From Actinomadura terrae (lineage in GTDB: Bacteria > Actinomycetota > Actinomycetes > Streptosporangiales > Streptosporangiaceae): 64,000 nucleotides of DNA. Below the pieces are notes generated by a model, which was not told the origin of the DNA, made no database searches, and worked only from the letters and a program-made list of their open reading frames with translations. The DNA lies in assembly GCF_022751215.1 (NCBI RefSeq), contig NZ_JAICDG010000009.1, positions 62,001-126,000 of the forward strand, read 5' to 3'. The stretch's first letter is position 1. Every line of letters starts with the position of its first letter. Position numbers and translations under genes: made by a program. Of this stretch, positions 25,914 to 36,608 are shown one piece after another.

Positions 25914-26600
25914 CTAGGGGACGGCGTCTATTCCTCGGCGGGATCGGAGCCAGTGGGTCCGTTCGGCGGCGACGTAGGACGCTCCGTCCGGCCCGTCCGG
26001 ACCCTCGTGCCAGGGGCGCATGCCCAGTTGCTCGGCGACGGCGGCCGAGGAGGCGCTGCTCGCGTCGATCTCGGCGGTGATGCGGCGCAGGCCGACGACC
26101 TCGAACGCGTAGCCGAGCACCGCGCGGGACGCCTCGACCGCGAGGCCCTGGCCCCACCGGTCCGGCTCCAGGCTGTAGAGGATCTCGACGTCGACGGCGC
26201 CGTCGGCGGGACCGTCGTGGCGGCGGAGGCCCGCCACGCCGACCAGCCGGGCGCCATGCGGCTCCGACAGCCGGTGCGGGTCGCCGAGACCGTGCCGGCC
26301 GGACAGGCCGGACAGACCGGGCGCGCTGGGACGCAGCGCCCACAGCCCGAAGCCCTCGATCGCGAAGTCCCGCTGGCTGGCGGCGATGATCCCGGTGACC
26401 TGGACGGGTGAGATGACCTGGTCGCCGAAGAGGTGACGCCGGACGAGCGGGCCCGTCCAGTGCGTGTGCAGGGCACGGTGGTCGCTCATGGAGACCGGGT
26501 GCAGGACGAGCCGCCCGGTCCGCAGCACGGCGCTCTTGGCCCGCGGTGTCTCGTTCCCAGGACCCAGTACCGCACTTCCAGTCCGCAGCGCCTCACTCAT
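25914..26600 (-). CDS. GNAT-family N-acetyltransferase (RimJ/RimL type)
   Basis: A 228-residue acetyl-CoA-dependent acyltransferase. The N-terminal VLRTGRLVLHPVSMSDH is the usual start of RimL-type proteins, and the acetyl-CoA-binding motif A region reads LEPDRWGQGLAVEASRAVLG, followed by VVGLRRITAEID. A Gly/Leu-rich insertion of about 25 residues (LRPSAPGLSGLSGRHGLGD) interrupts the sheet region. GGAGG lies 6 bases before ATG 26600. The start overlaps by 8 bases the stop of the preceding gene, so the two are coupled. Confidence 0.85.
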   Translation of the reverse strand: MSEALRTGSAVLGPGNETPRAKSAVLRTGRLVLHPVSMSDHRALHTHWTGPLVRRHLFGDQVISPVQVTGIIAASQRDFAIEGFGLWALRPSAPGLSGLSGRHGLGDPHRLSEPHGARLVGVAGLRRHDGPADGAVDVEILYSLEPDRWGQGLAVEASRAVLGYAFEVVGLRRITAEIDASSASSAAVAEQLGMRPWHEGPDGPDGASYVAAERTHWLRSRRGIDAVP

Positions 26601-27513
26601 GCCCATCCTCCGGCCGCCGCTGGGGCCCGCCCTCCGGCGACCACCCATGCCCGCCTCCCGGCCGCCGCTCAGACCCACCTTCCGACGACCGCTCGGACCC
26701 GCCCTCCGACCGCCGCTCGGACCCGCCCTCCGACGACCGCTCGGACCCGCCCTCCGACCGCCGCTCGGACCCACCTTCCGACGACCACGCGGTCCCGCTC
26801 TCCGGTCGCCATCCGGACCCGCCCTCCGGCGACCATTCGGGTTCGGGATCGGGTGGCCATTCTGGCTGGGGCTCGCCGTCGGGCAGGCCCACCCGGAAGA
26901 CCCGCAGGTGGAGGGCCAGCGTCGAGTAGTAGCCGACGAGGGTGACCAGCTCGACGACGGCGGCGCGGCCGAGTGTCGCCACCGCCTCGGTGAACACGGC
27001 GTCGCCGAGGTCGCGTTCGGTGGTGAGCTGCCGGACCGCCTCATACACCACGCGCTCGCGGACGTCGGCGAGCATCGGCGCGCGGCCCTCGCGCAGCGCG
27101 GCCATCTCGTCGTCGCCGAGACCGGCGCGGCGGCCGGTCCGCTCGTGGGCGTACCACTCGAAGTCCGAGCGCAGGTGCGCGGCGACGACGAGCGTCGCGA
27201 TCTCCCGTTCCCGTTCGGTGAACGCGGTGCCGAAGCGCAGCGCGGCGCCGAGGTCCTGGAGCGGCAGCCCCACCGACGGGCTGTAGAGCATCGCGTTGAA
27301 GGGGCCGAGGAGCCGGCCCGCGTCGTCGACGAACCGGAACGCCGGACGGCCGTCCGCGCGGGGGCCGCCGGTCACGGCCTCGTAGACGGCCCGCTGCTCG
27401 TCGCCGAGCGAGCCGGGGTACAGCAGCGGCAGGCGCGTCCCGACCGGCTCGCGCCCGCGCCGACCGGCGGGGCGTCGATCGTTGACGGGCTCACCGTTCA
27501 CGGGGTCGATCAC
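26593..27513 (-). CDS. Carboxymuconolactone decarboxylase family protein with a repeat tail
   Basis: AhpD-like alpha-helical protein. Residues about 30-200 cover the CMD fold (LGPFNAMLYSPSVGLPLQDL; LVVAAHLRSDFEWYAHER; VELVTLVGYYSTLALHLRVF). The CxxC of true AhpD peroxidases is absent, as in many decarboxylase-like members, so a peroxidase role is unlikely. The final 100 residues are a tandem repeat of eight residues (GGSERRSE and GGSERSSE). The GTG start has only a weak ribosome binding site. The GNAT gene follows with an 8-base overlap. Confidence 0.85.
   Translation of the reverse strand: MIDPVNGEPVNDRRPAGRRGREPVGTRLPLLYPGSLGDEQRAVYEAVTGGPRADGRPAFRFVDDAGRLLGPFNAMLYSPSVGLPLQDLGAALRFGTAFTEREREIATLVVAAHLRSDFEWYAHERTGRRAGLGDDEMAALREGRAPMLADVRERVVYEAVRQLTTERDLGDAVFTEAVATLGRAAVVELVTLVGYYSTLALHLRVFRVGLPDGEPQPEWPPDPEPEWSPEGGSGWRPESGTAWSSEGGSERRSEGGSERSSEGGSERRSEGGSERSSEGGSERRPGGGHGWSPEGGPQRRPEDGHE
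26670..26861 (-). repeat. In-frame tandem array, 24-bp units, in a coding tail
   Basis: Eight units of 24 bases (for example those at 26694-26717, 26718-26741 and 26742-26765, nearly identical) encode the eight-residue repeat GGSERRSE/GGSERSSE. Units toward the centre are the most alike, and those at the edges are degenerate. Confidence 0.9.
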
Positions 27514-27691
27514 TTACCGCACGCTAGGCCGTCGGCGCGGTCGCCTCAACCCCCGTCCGGAATGTGAAACCCCGCGCACACGAGGACATGGCGGTTACGT
27601 AACAGCGCACCGCTGCCGATGACAGGTGAAATGGCAGATGAATCCGACCTGGCCGATCGGCGGTACCGGCCGGAGCGGACCGGTCCCCTGG

Positions 27692-27697
27692 CAGGAT
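27692..27697 (+). promoter_or_regulatory. Weak -10 box of a possible leaderless promoter (methyltransferase)
   Basis: CAGGAT ends 6 bases before GTG 27704 with no ribosome binding site. It departs from TAnnnT at the first base. Confidence 0.3.
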
Positions 27698-27703
27698 GGG
27701 CCG

Positions 27704-28561
27704 GTGACCGGCATCTATGACGATCCCTGGGCGTATGAGCTGGCGTGCTCGTTCCGCGAGGTGCCCGCCGAGGTGGACGTGCTGCTCGCGTGGTGCGCCG
27801 AGCACCGTCCCGAGGACGCGGGTCCCGTCCGGACGGTGCTGGAGCTGGCCGCCGGGCCCGCCGAGCACGCCCGCGAGATGGCCCGCCGCGGCCTGGCCGC
27901 GACCGCGCTCGACCTGAACCCGGCGATGTGCGCCTACGCCGCCGCCGAGGCGGGACGCGCCGGAGTCGCGCTGGAGGTCGTCCAGGACGACATGACCCGG
28001 TTCGACCTGGGGCGACGCTTCGACCTGGTCGTGACGATGCTGGACTCCACGTCCCACCTGATGACGCTGGACGCGTTCGTCGCGCACCTGCGCCGCGTCG
28101 CCGCGCACCTGGCCCCGGGCGGCCTCTACGTCGTGGAGATGTCGCACCCGCGCGACCGGCTCGGCGGCGACGAGCCCAGCGTGAGCACGGGCTGGACCGT
28201 CGAACGCGACGGCGCCCGCGCCACGGTGCGCTGGGGCGAACCCACGGACCGGCTCGACCCGATCACCCAGATCTCCGACGACCAGGTCACGATGACGATC
28301 GAGGGCGACCGATCCGGGACCAGAGCCGGAGACAGAGCCGGGGGCGGTTCTGGGGAGGGAACCGGCGGGCGGGGACCGCGAGTGATCCGCGACGTCGTCC
28401 CCTACCGCTTCTGGACGGCCACTGAGGTGGACGCGGCGGTCCGGCTGGCGGGCGGGCTCGGCATCGTGGCCCAGTACGGCGACTTCGGGGCCGGTGAGGA
28501 CGCCGTCCCCCTCACCGGCCCCGAAGCATGGCGCATGCTGACCGTCCTACGCCCCACTTGA
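27704..28561 (+). CDS. Class I SAM-dependent methyltransferase
   Basis: A 285-residue small-molecule methyltransferase. Motif I reads VLELAAGPAEHAREM, motif II is ALDLNPAMCAYA, and motif IV is FDLVVTMLDSTSHL, giving a complete SAM pocket. A C-terminal region carries PYRFWTATEVDAAVRLAG, typical of SnoaL/ubiE-like actinomycete methyltransferases. A Gly/Arg/Ser-rich loop of about 25 residues (RAGDRAGGGSGEGTGG) is inserted near residue 205. GTG 27704 begins at the conserved YDDPWAYELACSF segment. The substrate is unknown and the gene is monocistronic. Confidence 0.85.
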   Translation: MTGIYDDPWAYELACSFREVPAEVDVLLAWCAEHRPEDAGPVRTVLELAAGPAEHAREMARRGLAATALDLNPAMCAYAAAEAGRAGVALEVVQDDMTRFDLGRRFDLVVTMLDSTSHLMTLDAFVAHLRRVAAHLAPGGLYVVEMSHPRDRLGGDEPSVSTGWTVERDGARATVRWGEPTDRLDPITQISDDQVTMTIEGDRSGTRAGDRAGGGSGEGTGGRGPRVIRDVVPYRFWTATEVDAAVRLAGGLGIVAQYGDFGAGEDAVPLTGPEAWRMLTVLRPT

Positions 28562-28569
28562 TCAGAGGC

Positions 28570-28700
28570 GCGATCCTGCTCGGCCAAAGCGCGATCCTGC
28601 CTCACCAGGCACGCGGCCCTGCTCGATCAGGTACGCGGGCCTTGCTCGATCAAGGCGCGATACCTCTCACTCAGAAGCGTGGTCATGCTCGGGCAGGAGC
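28570..28700. repeat. Tandem array, six units of 21-22 bp
   Basis: Units start at 28570, 28591, 28613, 28635, 28657 and 28679, each beginning GCGATCCTGCTCG or a close variant and ending CAGGCAC, CAGGTAC, CAAGGC or similar. They fill the gap between the convergent methyltransferase and glyA genes. Confidence 0.8.
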
Positions 28701-28720
28701 GGGATCGGGATTCGGCCTGG

Positions 28721-29992
<1,272 letters not shown>

Positions 29993-30049
29993 GACAGCCT
30001 CCGCGCTGCTCACGCCGGGACGCGTCGTACGGCCCCGACGAACGGGGAC

Positions 30050-30130
30050 CCGTACACCCAGGCGCGCGGTGTGCGGACCGCTTTCGCTCCCCGGTGGTCG
30101 TCTCCACCTTGACTGCGCCAGTCGCGTGCC
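30050..30130 (-). promoter_or_regulatory. ZTP (pfl) riboswitch upstream of glyA
   Basis: On the minus strand the leader contains the conserved blocks of pfl RNA in order: CGCGACUGGCG (30126-30116), then the pairing arms GGUGGAG...ACCACC, then GGGGAGC (30092-30086), then CGCCUGGGUG (30064-30055). This class binds ZTP/ZMP and activates one-carbon genes, glyA among them. A strong hairpin (GUACGG..CCCCG with CGGGGCCGUAC, about 30027-30055) follows before the ribosome binding site and could be the expression platform. Confidence 0.85.
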
Positions 30131-30134
30131 CGCC

Positions 30135-30140
30135 ATCATA
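30135..30140 (-). promoter_or_regulatory. -10 box of the glyA promoter
   Basis: TATGAT on the minus strand lies 7-8 bases before the first base of the riboswitch aptamer, so the RNA would start exactly at the conserved fold. No good -35 box was recognised. Confidence 0.55.
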
Positions 30141-30180
30141 GCGACCCACCCGCCCCCGTCCCACGCCGTCACAGCCCCGC

Positions 30181-30398
30181 CCTTCCACCGGACCGCGCCT
30201 TCATCGGCTCGCGTCGTCCCCAGGCCGCACCTTCATCAAGCCGTACCATCAGCAGGCCGCACCTTCAGCAGAGCGGGCCTTCATCGGGTTGCGCCATCAT
30301 CAACCCGCGCCTTCAGCAGGCCGCACCTTCAGCAGGCCGCACCTTCGGCGAGACGCACCTTCGGCGGGACGCGCTCTTATCAAGCTGCGACCTCGTCG
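30181..30398. repeat. Tandem array, about 13 units of 16 bp
   Basis: Units begin at 30198, 30214, 30230, 30246 and so on to 30390 with an unbroken 16-base period; the best copies are CCTTCAGCAGGCCGCA at 30310 and 30326. The period is not a multiple of three and the array lies mainly outside coding DNA, between the glyA promoter and the end of the EamA gene. Confidence 0.85.
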
Positions 30399-31345
30399 TG
30401 TCCAGGGCAGCCGTCCCGTTCGGAGGGCTCTTTGCGGCCTGCGGATTTCTCGCTGGACGTGGGCGACGCCGTCCGGGCGGGCCAGGAGACGACGGTCAGG
30501 CCGCCGAGCAGCAGCAGTGAGCCCGCCGCGACCGGGGCCGCCATCCGTTCGCCGAGCACGGCGATGGCGAGGGCGGTGGCGACGAGTGGTTCGGCCAGGC
30601 TAAGCGTCCCGGCGGTCGCGGCGCTCACCCGGAGGAGGCCTGTGACGAAGAACATGTACGCGGCGGCCGTGGTCGCGATCCCGAGCCAGGCGACCAGGGC
30701 CACCGGACGGGGTGCCGCGAGGGCGGGCAGGCCGGTGAGCGTCCACGGCAGCAGGGCCGCGCCGCCGACGAGCAGTGTGACTGAGACCGCCGCCGTCATG
30801 CCGACGTCCCGTCCGGTCAGCTTCTTGGCCGAGACGGTGTAGACGCCGAAGCACGTCCCGGCGACCAGCCCGAGGCCGATGCCCGCCGGGTCGGCGTGGA
30901 CGGACGGTCCGGGGACCGCCAGCAGGCCGACGCCGCCGACGGCGCAGGCGGTCCCGGCGCACCAGCGGCGGCTGAGCCCCGTGCCGAGGACGATCCGCTC
31001 GCACAGTCCGGTGGAGACGGGCGCCAGCCCGAACACGACGGCGGTCGCGACGGCGGCGCCGGTGCGGTCGACCGCGCCGAAGAACGACGCCTGGAACGTG
31101 CCGGTGGCGGTCGCGGCGGCGAGGAGCGGCGGCCATGCAGGGCGGCGCAGCGTCAGGAACGACCGCGGGTTCGTCATGAGCACCACGGCGGCGAGGACGA
31201 GCCCGCCGGTGATGATCCGTGCTCCCCCGACCGCGACGGGGCTCGCGGACGGCTCAGCGAGCACCTGCGCGGGACCCACGGTTCCCCAGAGGACGCCCGC
31301 GGCGAGCACCAGCAGCACCCCGGACGAGTTGTTCCGTCGGTTCAT
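30380..31345 (-). CDS. EamA/DMT-family transporter
   Basis: Ten-helix inner-membrane exporter of the drug/metabolite superfamily, 321 residues, with two EamA repeats. The first repeat begins GVLLVLAAGVLWGTVGPAQ and the second GIGLGLVAGTCFGVYTVSA, giving the typical internal duplication. A Glu (AEPLVATALAIAVLGERM) lies in the conserved EP motif of the ninth helix. It follows an Lrp-type regulator on the same strand after 110 bases, which suggests export of an amino acid or related metabolite. The C-terminal tail enters the 16-bp repeat array. Confidence 0.9.
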   Translation of the reverse strand: MNRRNNSSGVLLVLAAGVLWGTVGPAQVLAEPSASPVAVGGARIITGGLVLAAVVLMTNPRSFLTLRRPAWPPLLAAATATGTFQASFFGAVDRTGAAVATAVVFGLAPVSTGLCERIVLGTGLSRRWCAGTACAVGGVGLLAVPGPSVHADPAGIGLGLVAGTCFGVYTVSAKKLTGRDVGMTAAVSVTLLVGGAALLPWTLTGLPALAAPRPVALVAWLGIATTAAAYMFFVTGLLRVSAATAGTLSLAEPLVATALAIAVLGERMAAPVAAGSLLLLGGLTVVSWPARTASPTSSEKSAGRKEPSERDGCPGHDEVAA

Positions 31346-31454
31346 GGCTTGGACGCTAGGAGGAAATGCGGCGTGCTGCGTCTTTACCCGCGATTCCTTC
31401 GGCTCGACCCGCCCGAGCCGTGGTTCGTTCGCCCCGGTGGCCCGTCCACGAAGA

Positions 31455-31946
31455 TCAACTGTAGGACGTTCGGCGGTCCGGGCGCTCGGACCGCGGAAGT
31501 TCGGACTGCTCGACGGGCTGGACGTACTCGAACACCACCGTCGTGCGGACGTCCACGAACTCCTTGCGGCGCGCCAGCCGGTCGAGGACGAAGTCGCGCA
31601 GGTACGCGGTGCTCGGGACCGCCACGTGGACCAGCAGGTCCTCGTTGCCCGTCACCACGTACACCCCGACCGACTCGGGCATCGAGGCCATGCTGTCGCG
31701 GGCCGACTCGATCGCCTCCCGGGACTGCGGCCGGATCCGGATCGAGATCAGCGCCTGGACGCTGCGGTCCAGCCGCTCCAGGTCGGCCACCGCGTGGAAG
31801 CCGGTGATGACGCCCCGGGCCCGCAGCGCCCGCGTGCGCTCCAGGGCGGTGGACGGGGCGATCCCGACCGCCTCGGCCAACTCGCGGTTCGTCTGGCGGC
31901 CGTCGCGTTGCAGCCGCCGCAGGATCGCCTGGTCCACCGCGTCCAT
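31455..31946 (-). CDS. Lrp/AsnC-family transcriptional regulator
   Basis: A 163-residue feast/famine regulator. The helix-turn-helix is RELAEAVGIAPSTALERTRA, and the RAM (ligand-binding) domain spans about residues 65-150 (LISIRIRPQSREAIESARD; GVYVVTGNEDLLVHVAVP). GGGAGGGG lies 6-7 bases before ATG 31946. It directly precedes the EamA exporter gene on the same strand, an arrangement typical for amino-acid-responsive control of efflux. About 20 terminal residues beyond the RAM domain are Ser/Arg-rich. Confidence 0.93.
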   Translation of the reverse strand: MDAVDQAILRRLQRDGRQTNRELAEAVGIAPSTALERTRALRARGVITGFHAVADLERLDRSVQALISIRIRPQSREAIESARDSMASMPESVGVYVVTGNEDLLVHVAVPSTAYLRDFVLDRLARRKEFVDVRTTVVFEYVQPVEQSELPRSERPDRRTSYS

Positions 31947-32097
31947 CGAATGCCCCTCCCGCTCGGTGGGCGCCGAACTCCCGCGCGGGAAACGCGCCCC
32001 GGCACCCCGTCCTCCGAAGATTATTCGCCCCGGGCGAAGGGAGCCCTACCGGGGCATAGCCGACTCAGTAGGAGGAGGAGCAGGGAAGAGACAGGAA

Positions 32098-32140
32098 GCA
32101 GGAAAAAGCGCATGGCCCCGGGTGGGGGCCATGCGCCTAG
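32098..32140 (-). terminator. Rho-independent terminator of rbpA
   Basis: A perfect 12-base stem (32108-32119 against 32125-32136, arms GCGCATGGCCCC and GGGGCCATGCGC, loop of five bases) is followed on the minus strand by CTTTTTCC. It starts about 20 bases after the rbpA stop and is the clearest terminator of the window. Confidence 0.92.
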
Positions 32141-32155
32141 GTGCGGGGCGGCAGG

Positions 32156-32530
32156 TCAGCTGCGGCCCGCGGCCTCCAGGGCCTTCTTGACGGCGGCGCG
32201 CTTCTGGCGGAGCTTGGCGAGCGCCTCTTCGAGGATGGCCTCGCCGTCCTCGTCGCTGCGCCGCTCCTTCACGTAGGCCAGGTGCGTCTTGTACGGCTCC
32301 GTCTTCGGCGGGGCCGGCGGGTTCTCCGAGTCCTGGCCCGCGGGGAACCCGCAACGCGGGCAGTCCCAGGTCTCGGGGACCGCGACGTCGGTCGCGAAGC
32401 TGGGGCGGGTCTCGTGCCGGTTGGCGCAATAGAAGGTCACCCAGACGCGGGGGGCGGCGTCGCCGCGCTCCGCCTCTCCCATCGGACCGGCCCCGACACG
32501 GCTGCCCCGAATCGCGTTGCCACTACCCAC
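32156..32530 (-). CDS. rbpA: RNA polymerase-binding protein RbpA
   Basis: Actinobacteria-specific transcription activator that contacts the principal sigma factor and stabilises open complexes. The N-terminal tail GNAIRGSRVGAGPMGEAERG is the conserved RbpA start; the central zinc-binding beta domain has FYCANRHETRPSF and WDCPRCGFPAGQ; and the C-terminal sigma-interaction helices are YKTHLAYVKERRSDEDGE and EEALAKLRQKRA. The length of 124 residues is normal. The GTG start has GAGGAG 6 bases upstream. A strong terminator closes the unit. Confidence 0.96.
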   Translation of the reverse strand: MGSGNAIRGSRVGAGPMGEAERGDAAPRVWVTFYCANRHETRPSFATDVAVPETWDCPRCGFPAGQDSENPPAPPKTEPYKTHLAYVKERRSDEDGEAILEEALAKLRQKRAAVKKALEAAGRS

Positions 32531-32611
32531 GGACTACTCCTCGCTCAGTTTGCCCTTGCCGCCCGTGACCTCCGAGGGCGGCGCGGCGCTCGTACATATG
32601 GTTCAGGCGGC

Positions 32612-32854
32612 TCAGCCGACGCCCTTGTGCTTGAACAGCAGCCCGAGCACGACGATCGAGGCGAACCAGAGCACGCCGACACCGACGGTCAGGCGGTCGA
32701 GGTTGCGCTCCACGACCGACGATCCGCCCAGGGACGAGTTGATCCCGCCGCCGAACATGTCGGACAGGCCACCACCCTTCCCCTTGTGCATCAGGACGAG
32801 GACCACCATCAGCAGGCTCGTGACGATGAGCACGATGGACGATGCGATGATCAC
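32612..32854 (-). CDS. secG: Preprotein translocase subunit SecG
   Basis: Small subunit of the SecYEG channel. The 80 residues hold two membrane helices (IVLIVTSLLMVVLVLMH and VGVLWFASIVVLGLLF) around the cytoplasmic GKGGGLSDMFGGG loop that is diagnostic of SecG. The GTG start is preceded by GAAGAA. It lies between tpiA and rbpA, the usual actinobacterial order, so it may be transcribed with the glycolytic genes. Confidence 0.95.
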   Translation of the reverse strand: MIIASSIVLIVTSLLMVVLVLMHKGKGGGLSDMFGGGINSSLGGSSVVERNLDRLTVGVGVLWFASIVVLGLLFKHKGVG

Positions 32855-32943
32855 AGTTCTTCAACGCCTTCTCTGGCCGGTCCCGCCGGGAGCGGGCTCG
32901 TCTGTCGTTAAGGACCTTGCCTGTCGTGCGGGTGCTACCTGCG

Positions 32944-33050
32944 TTCCAAGATCGGTCGGTGCTTCAAGATCGAACAGTGCTGGGTCGAACAGTGCTCGGG
33001 TCGAACGGTGCTACAGGATCGAACGGTGCTTCTGGGTCTGACGGTGGTGC
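32944..33050. repeat. Degenerate tandem array, 15-21-bp units
   Basis: Six units end in GGTGC or AGTGC and contain GATCGAACGGTGC or GGTCGAACAGTGC (starts near 32944, 32963, 32981, 32996, 33012 and 33030). They lie in the 354-base gap between secG and tpiA, which otherwise holds only a GC-rich stretch and no gene. Confidence 0.65.
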
Positions 33051-33208
33051 AGGTCCGGTCCGCCGCTGGAGGCCGGGTGGCCTCCCGGCGGCGCTGCCGG
33101 CGGGCGGAGGGTCGAGCCGGACGGTTTACCCGTCCGGTACGAAGGGTACGACGAAGTCTCCCCTGGTACGGCAAGAACCCCCATGTGATACCGAATTGAT
33201 CAGTTTGA

Positions 33209-34003
33209 TCAGACGGGGAGTTCACGGTACCGGCAGATCTTGACGAACTCTCCCGGGTCCAGGCTGGCACCACCGACCAAAGCGCCGTCCACGTCGGGCT
33301 GCGCCATGATCCCGGCGATGTTCCCGCCCTTCACCGAGCCGCCGTACAGGATACGCGTCTGGTCGGCCACTCCGCCCTCGTAGAGCTCGGCGATTCGCGT
33401 CCTGACGGCGCCGCAGACCTCCTGGGCGTCCTTCGGGGTGGCGACCTCGCCGGTGCCGATCGCCCAGACCGGCTCGTAGGCGATCACGCTGCGCCGCACC
33501 TGCTCGGCGGTGAGCTTGTCGAGCGCGCCGTCCACCTGCTTCAGGACGTGCGGGACGTGCTCGCCGGCCTTGCGGACCTCCAGCCCCTCCCCCACGCACA
33601 CGATCGGCGTGATGTCGGCGGCGAGGGCCGCCCTGGCCTTGGCGTTGACGAGCGCGTCGTCCTCGCCGTGGTACTGGCGGCGCTCGGAGTGCCCGACGGC
33701 GACGTAGGAGCAGCCGAGCTTGGCCAGCATCGACGCGGCGATCTCGCCGGTGTAGGCGCCGGAGGCGTGCTGGGAGACGTCCTGCGCGCCGTACTGGATC
33801 GCGAGGCGGTCGGCGTCGATCAGCGTCTGCACCGAGCGCAGGTCGGTGAACGGCGGGAGCACGACCACGTCGACGGCGTCGTGGTCGGCCTCCTTGAGCG
33901 CGAACGCCATCTTCTGGACGAGCAGGATCGCGTCCAGGTGGTTCTTGTTCATCTTCCAGTTGCCGGCCATCAGCGGCTTGCGGGAAGGGGTCACGGGGGC
34001 CAT
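33209..34003 (-). CDS. tpiA: Triosephosphate isomerase
   Basis: Glycolytic TIM-barrel enzyme interconverting dihydroxyacetone phosphate and glyceraldehyde-3-phosphate. Catalytic signatures are AGNWKMN (Lys), VGHSERR (electrophilic His) and AYEPVWAIGTG (Glu base and flexible loop), with the phosphate-binding LYGGSVKGGN near the end. The length of 264 residues is typical. It starts 3 bases after the pgk stop, so pgk-tpiA form one operon. Confidence 0.97.
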   Translation of the reverse strand: MAPVTPSRKPLMAGNWKMNKNHLDAILLVQKMAFALKEADHDAVDVVVLPPFTDLRSVQTLIDADRLAIQYGAQDVSQHASGAYTGEIAASMLAKLGCSYVAVGHSERRQYHGEDDALVNAKARAALAADITPIVCVGEGLEVRKAGEHVPHVLKQVDGALDKLTAEQVRRSVIAYEPVWAIGTGEVATPKDAQEVCGAVRTRIAELYEGGVADQTRILYGGSVKGGNIAGIMAQPDVDGALVGGASLDPGEFVKICRYRELPV

Positions 34004-34006
34004 CGG

Positions 34007-35212
<1,206 letters not shown>

Positions 35213-35290
35213 CGGGTTGGAGTGTCCTTCCGGATACGGCCGCGCCGTGCCCTGCCGCCCGGAGGCGCGGGCCACGGCGCGGCCGGTGGC

Positions 35291-35350
35291 GCGGTCGGTG
35301 ACTACGCGGTCGGTGACTACGCGGTCGGTGACTACTGGGTCGGTGACTAC
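35291..35350. repeat. Four exact or near-exact 15-bp tandem units in the gap-pgk spacer
   Basis: GCGGTCGGTGACTAC occurs three times in a row (35291, 35306, 35321) and a fourth time with TG for GC at the start (35336). The array starts immediately after the gap stop codon region and would be part of the gap-pgk mRNA. Confidence 0.9.
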
Positions 35351-35354
35351 GGGG

Positions 35355-36359
<1,005 letters not shown>

Positions 36360-36444
36360 GGAACGGCTCTCCTCATACGTCGTCTCACCCGGTGTGACCG
36401 GGCCGTCCTCCAGCGTCGGACCGGGGCTTTCCCCCGTGCTCTCG

Positions 36445-36450
36445 ACCCTA
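36445..36450 (-). promoter_or_regulatory. Possible -10 box for gap
   Basis: TAGGGT on the minus strand lies about 85 bases upstream of the gap start. Nearby (about 36478-36515) two 19-base direct repeats (CCGGTCGAGCAGGAAGTCA and a one-base variant) are present. The assignment is tentative. Confidence 0.3.
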
Positions 36451-36608
36451 TCCAATGACCCGCGAGTAGCCCGACACCGGTCGAGCAGGAAGTCACCGGT
36501 CGAGGAGGAAGTCACGGCGGGTGTCGCACGCTCTCACGTGGGCGATCACGGGTGGGCCCGCACCCACCGGCGGGGCGGGCTCGTCCCGTGACCGGGCCGG
36601 TGGATGAA

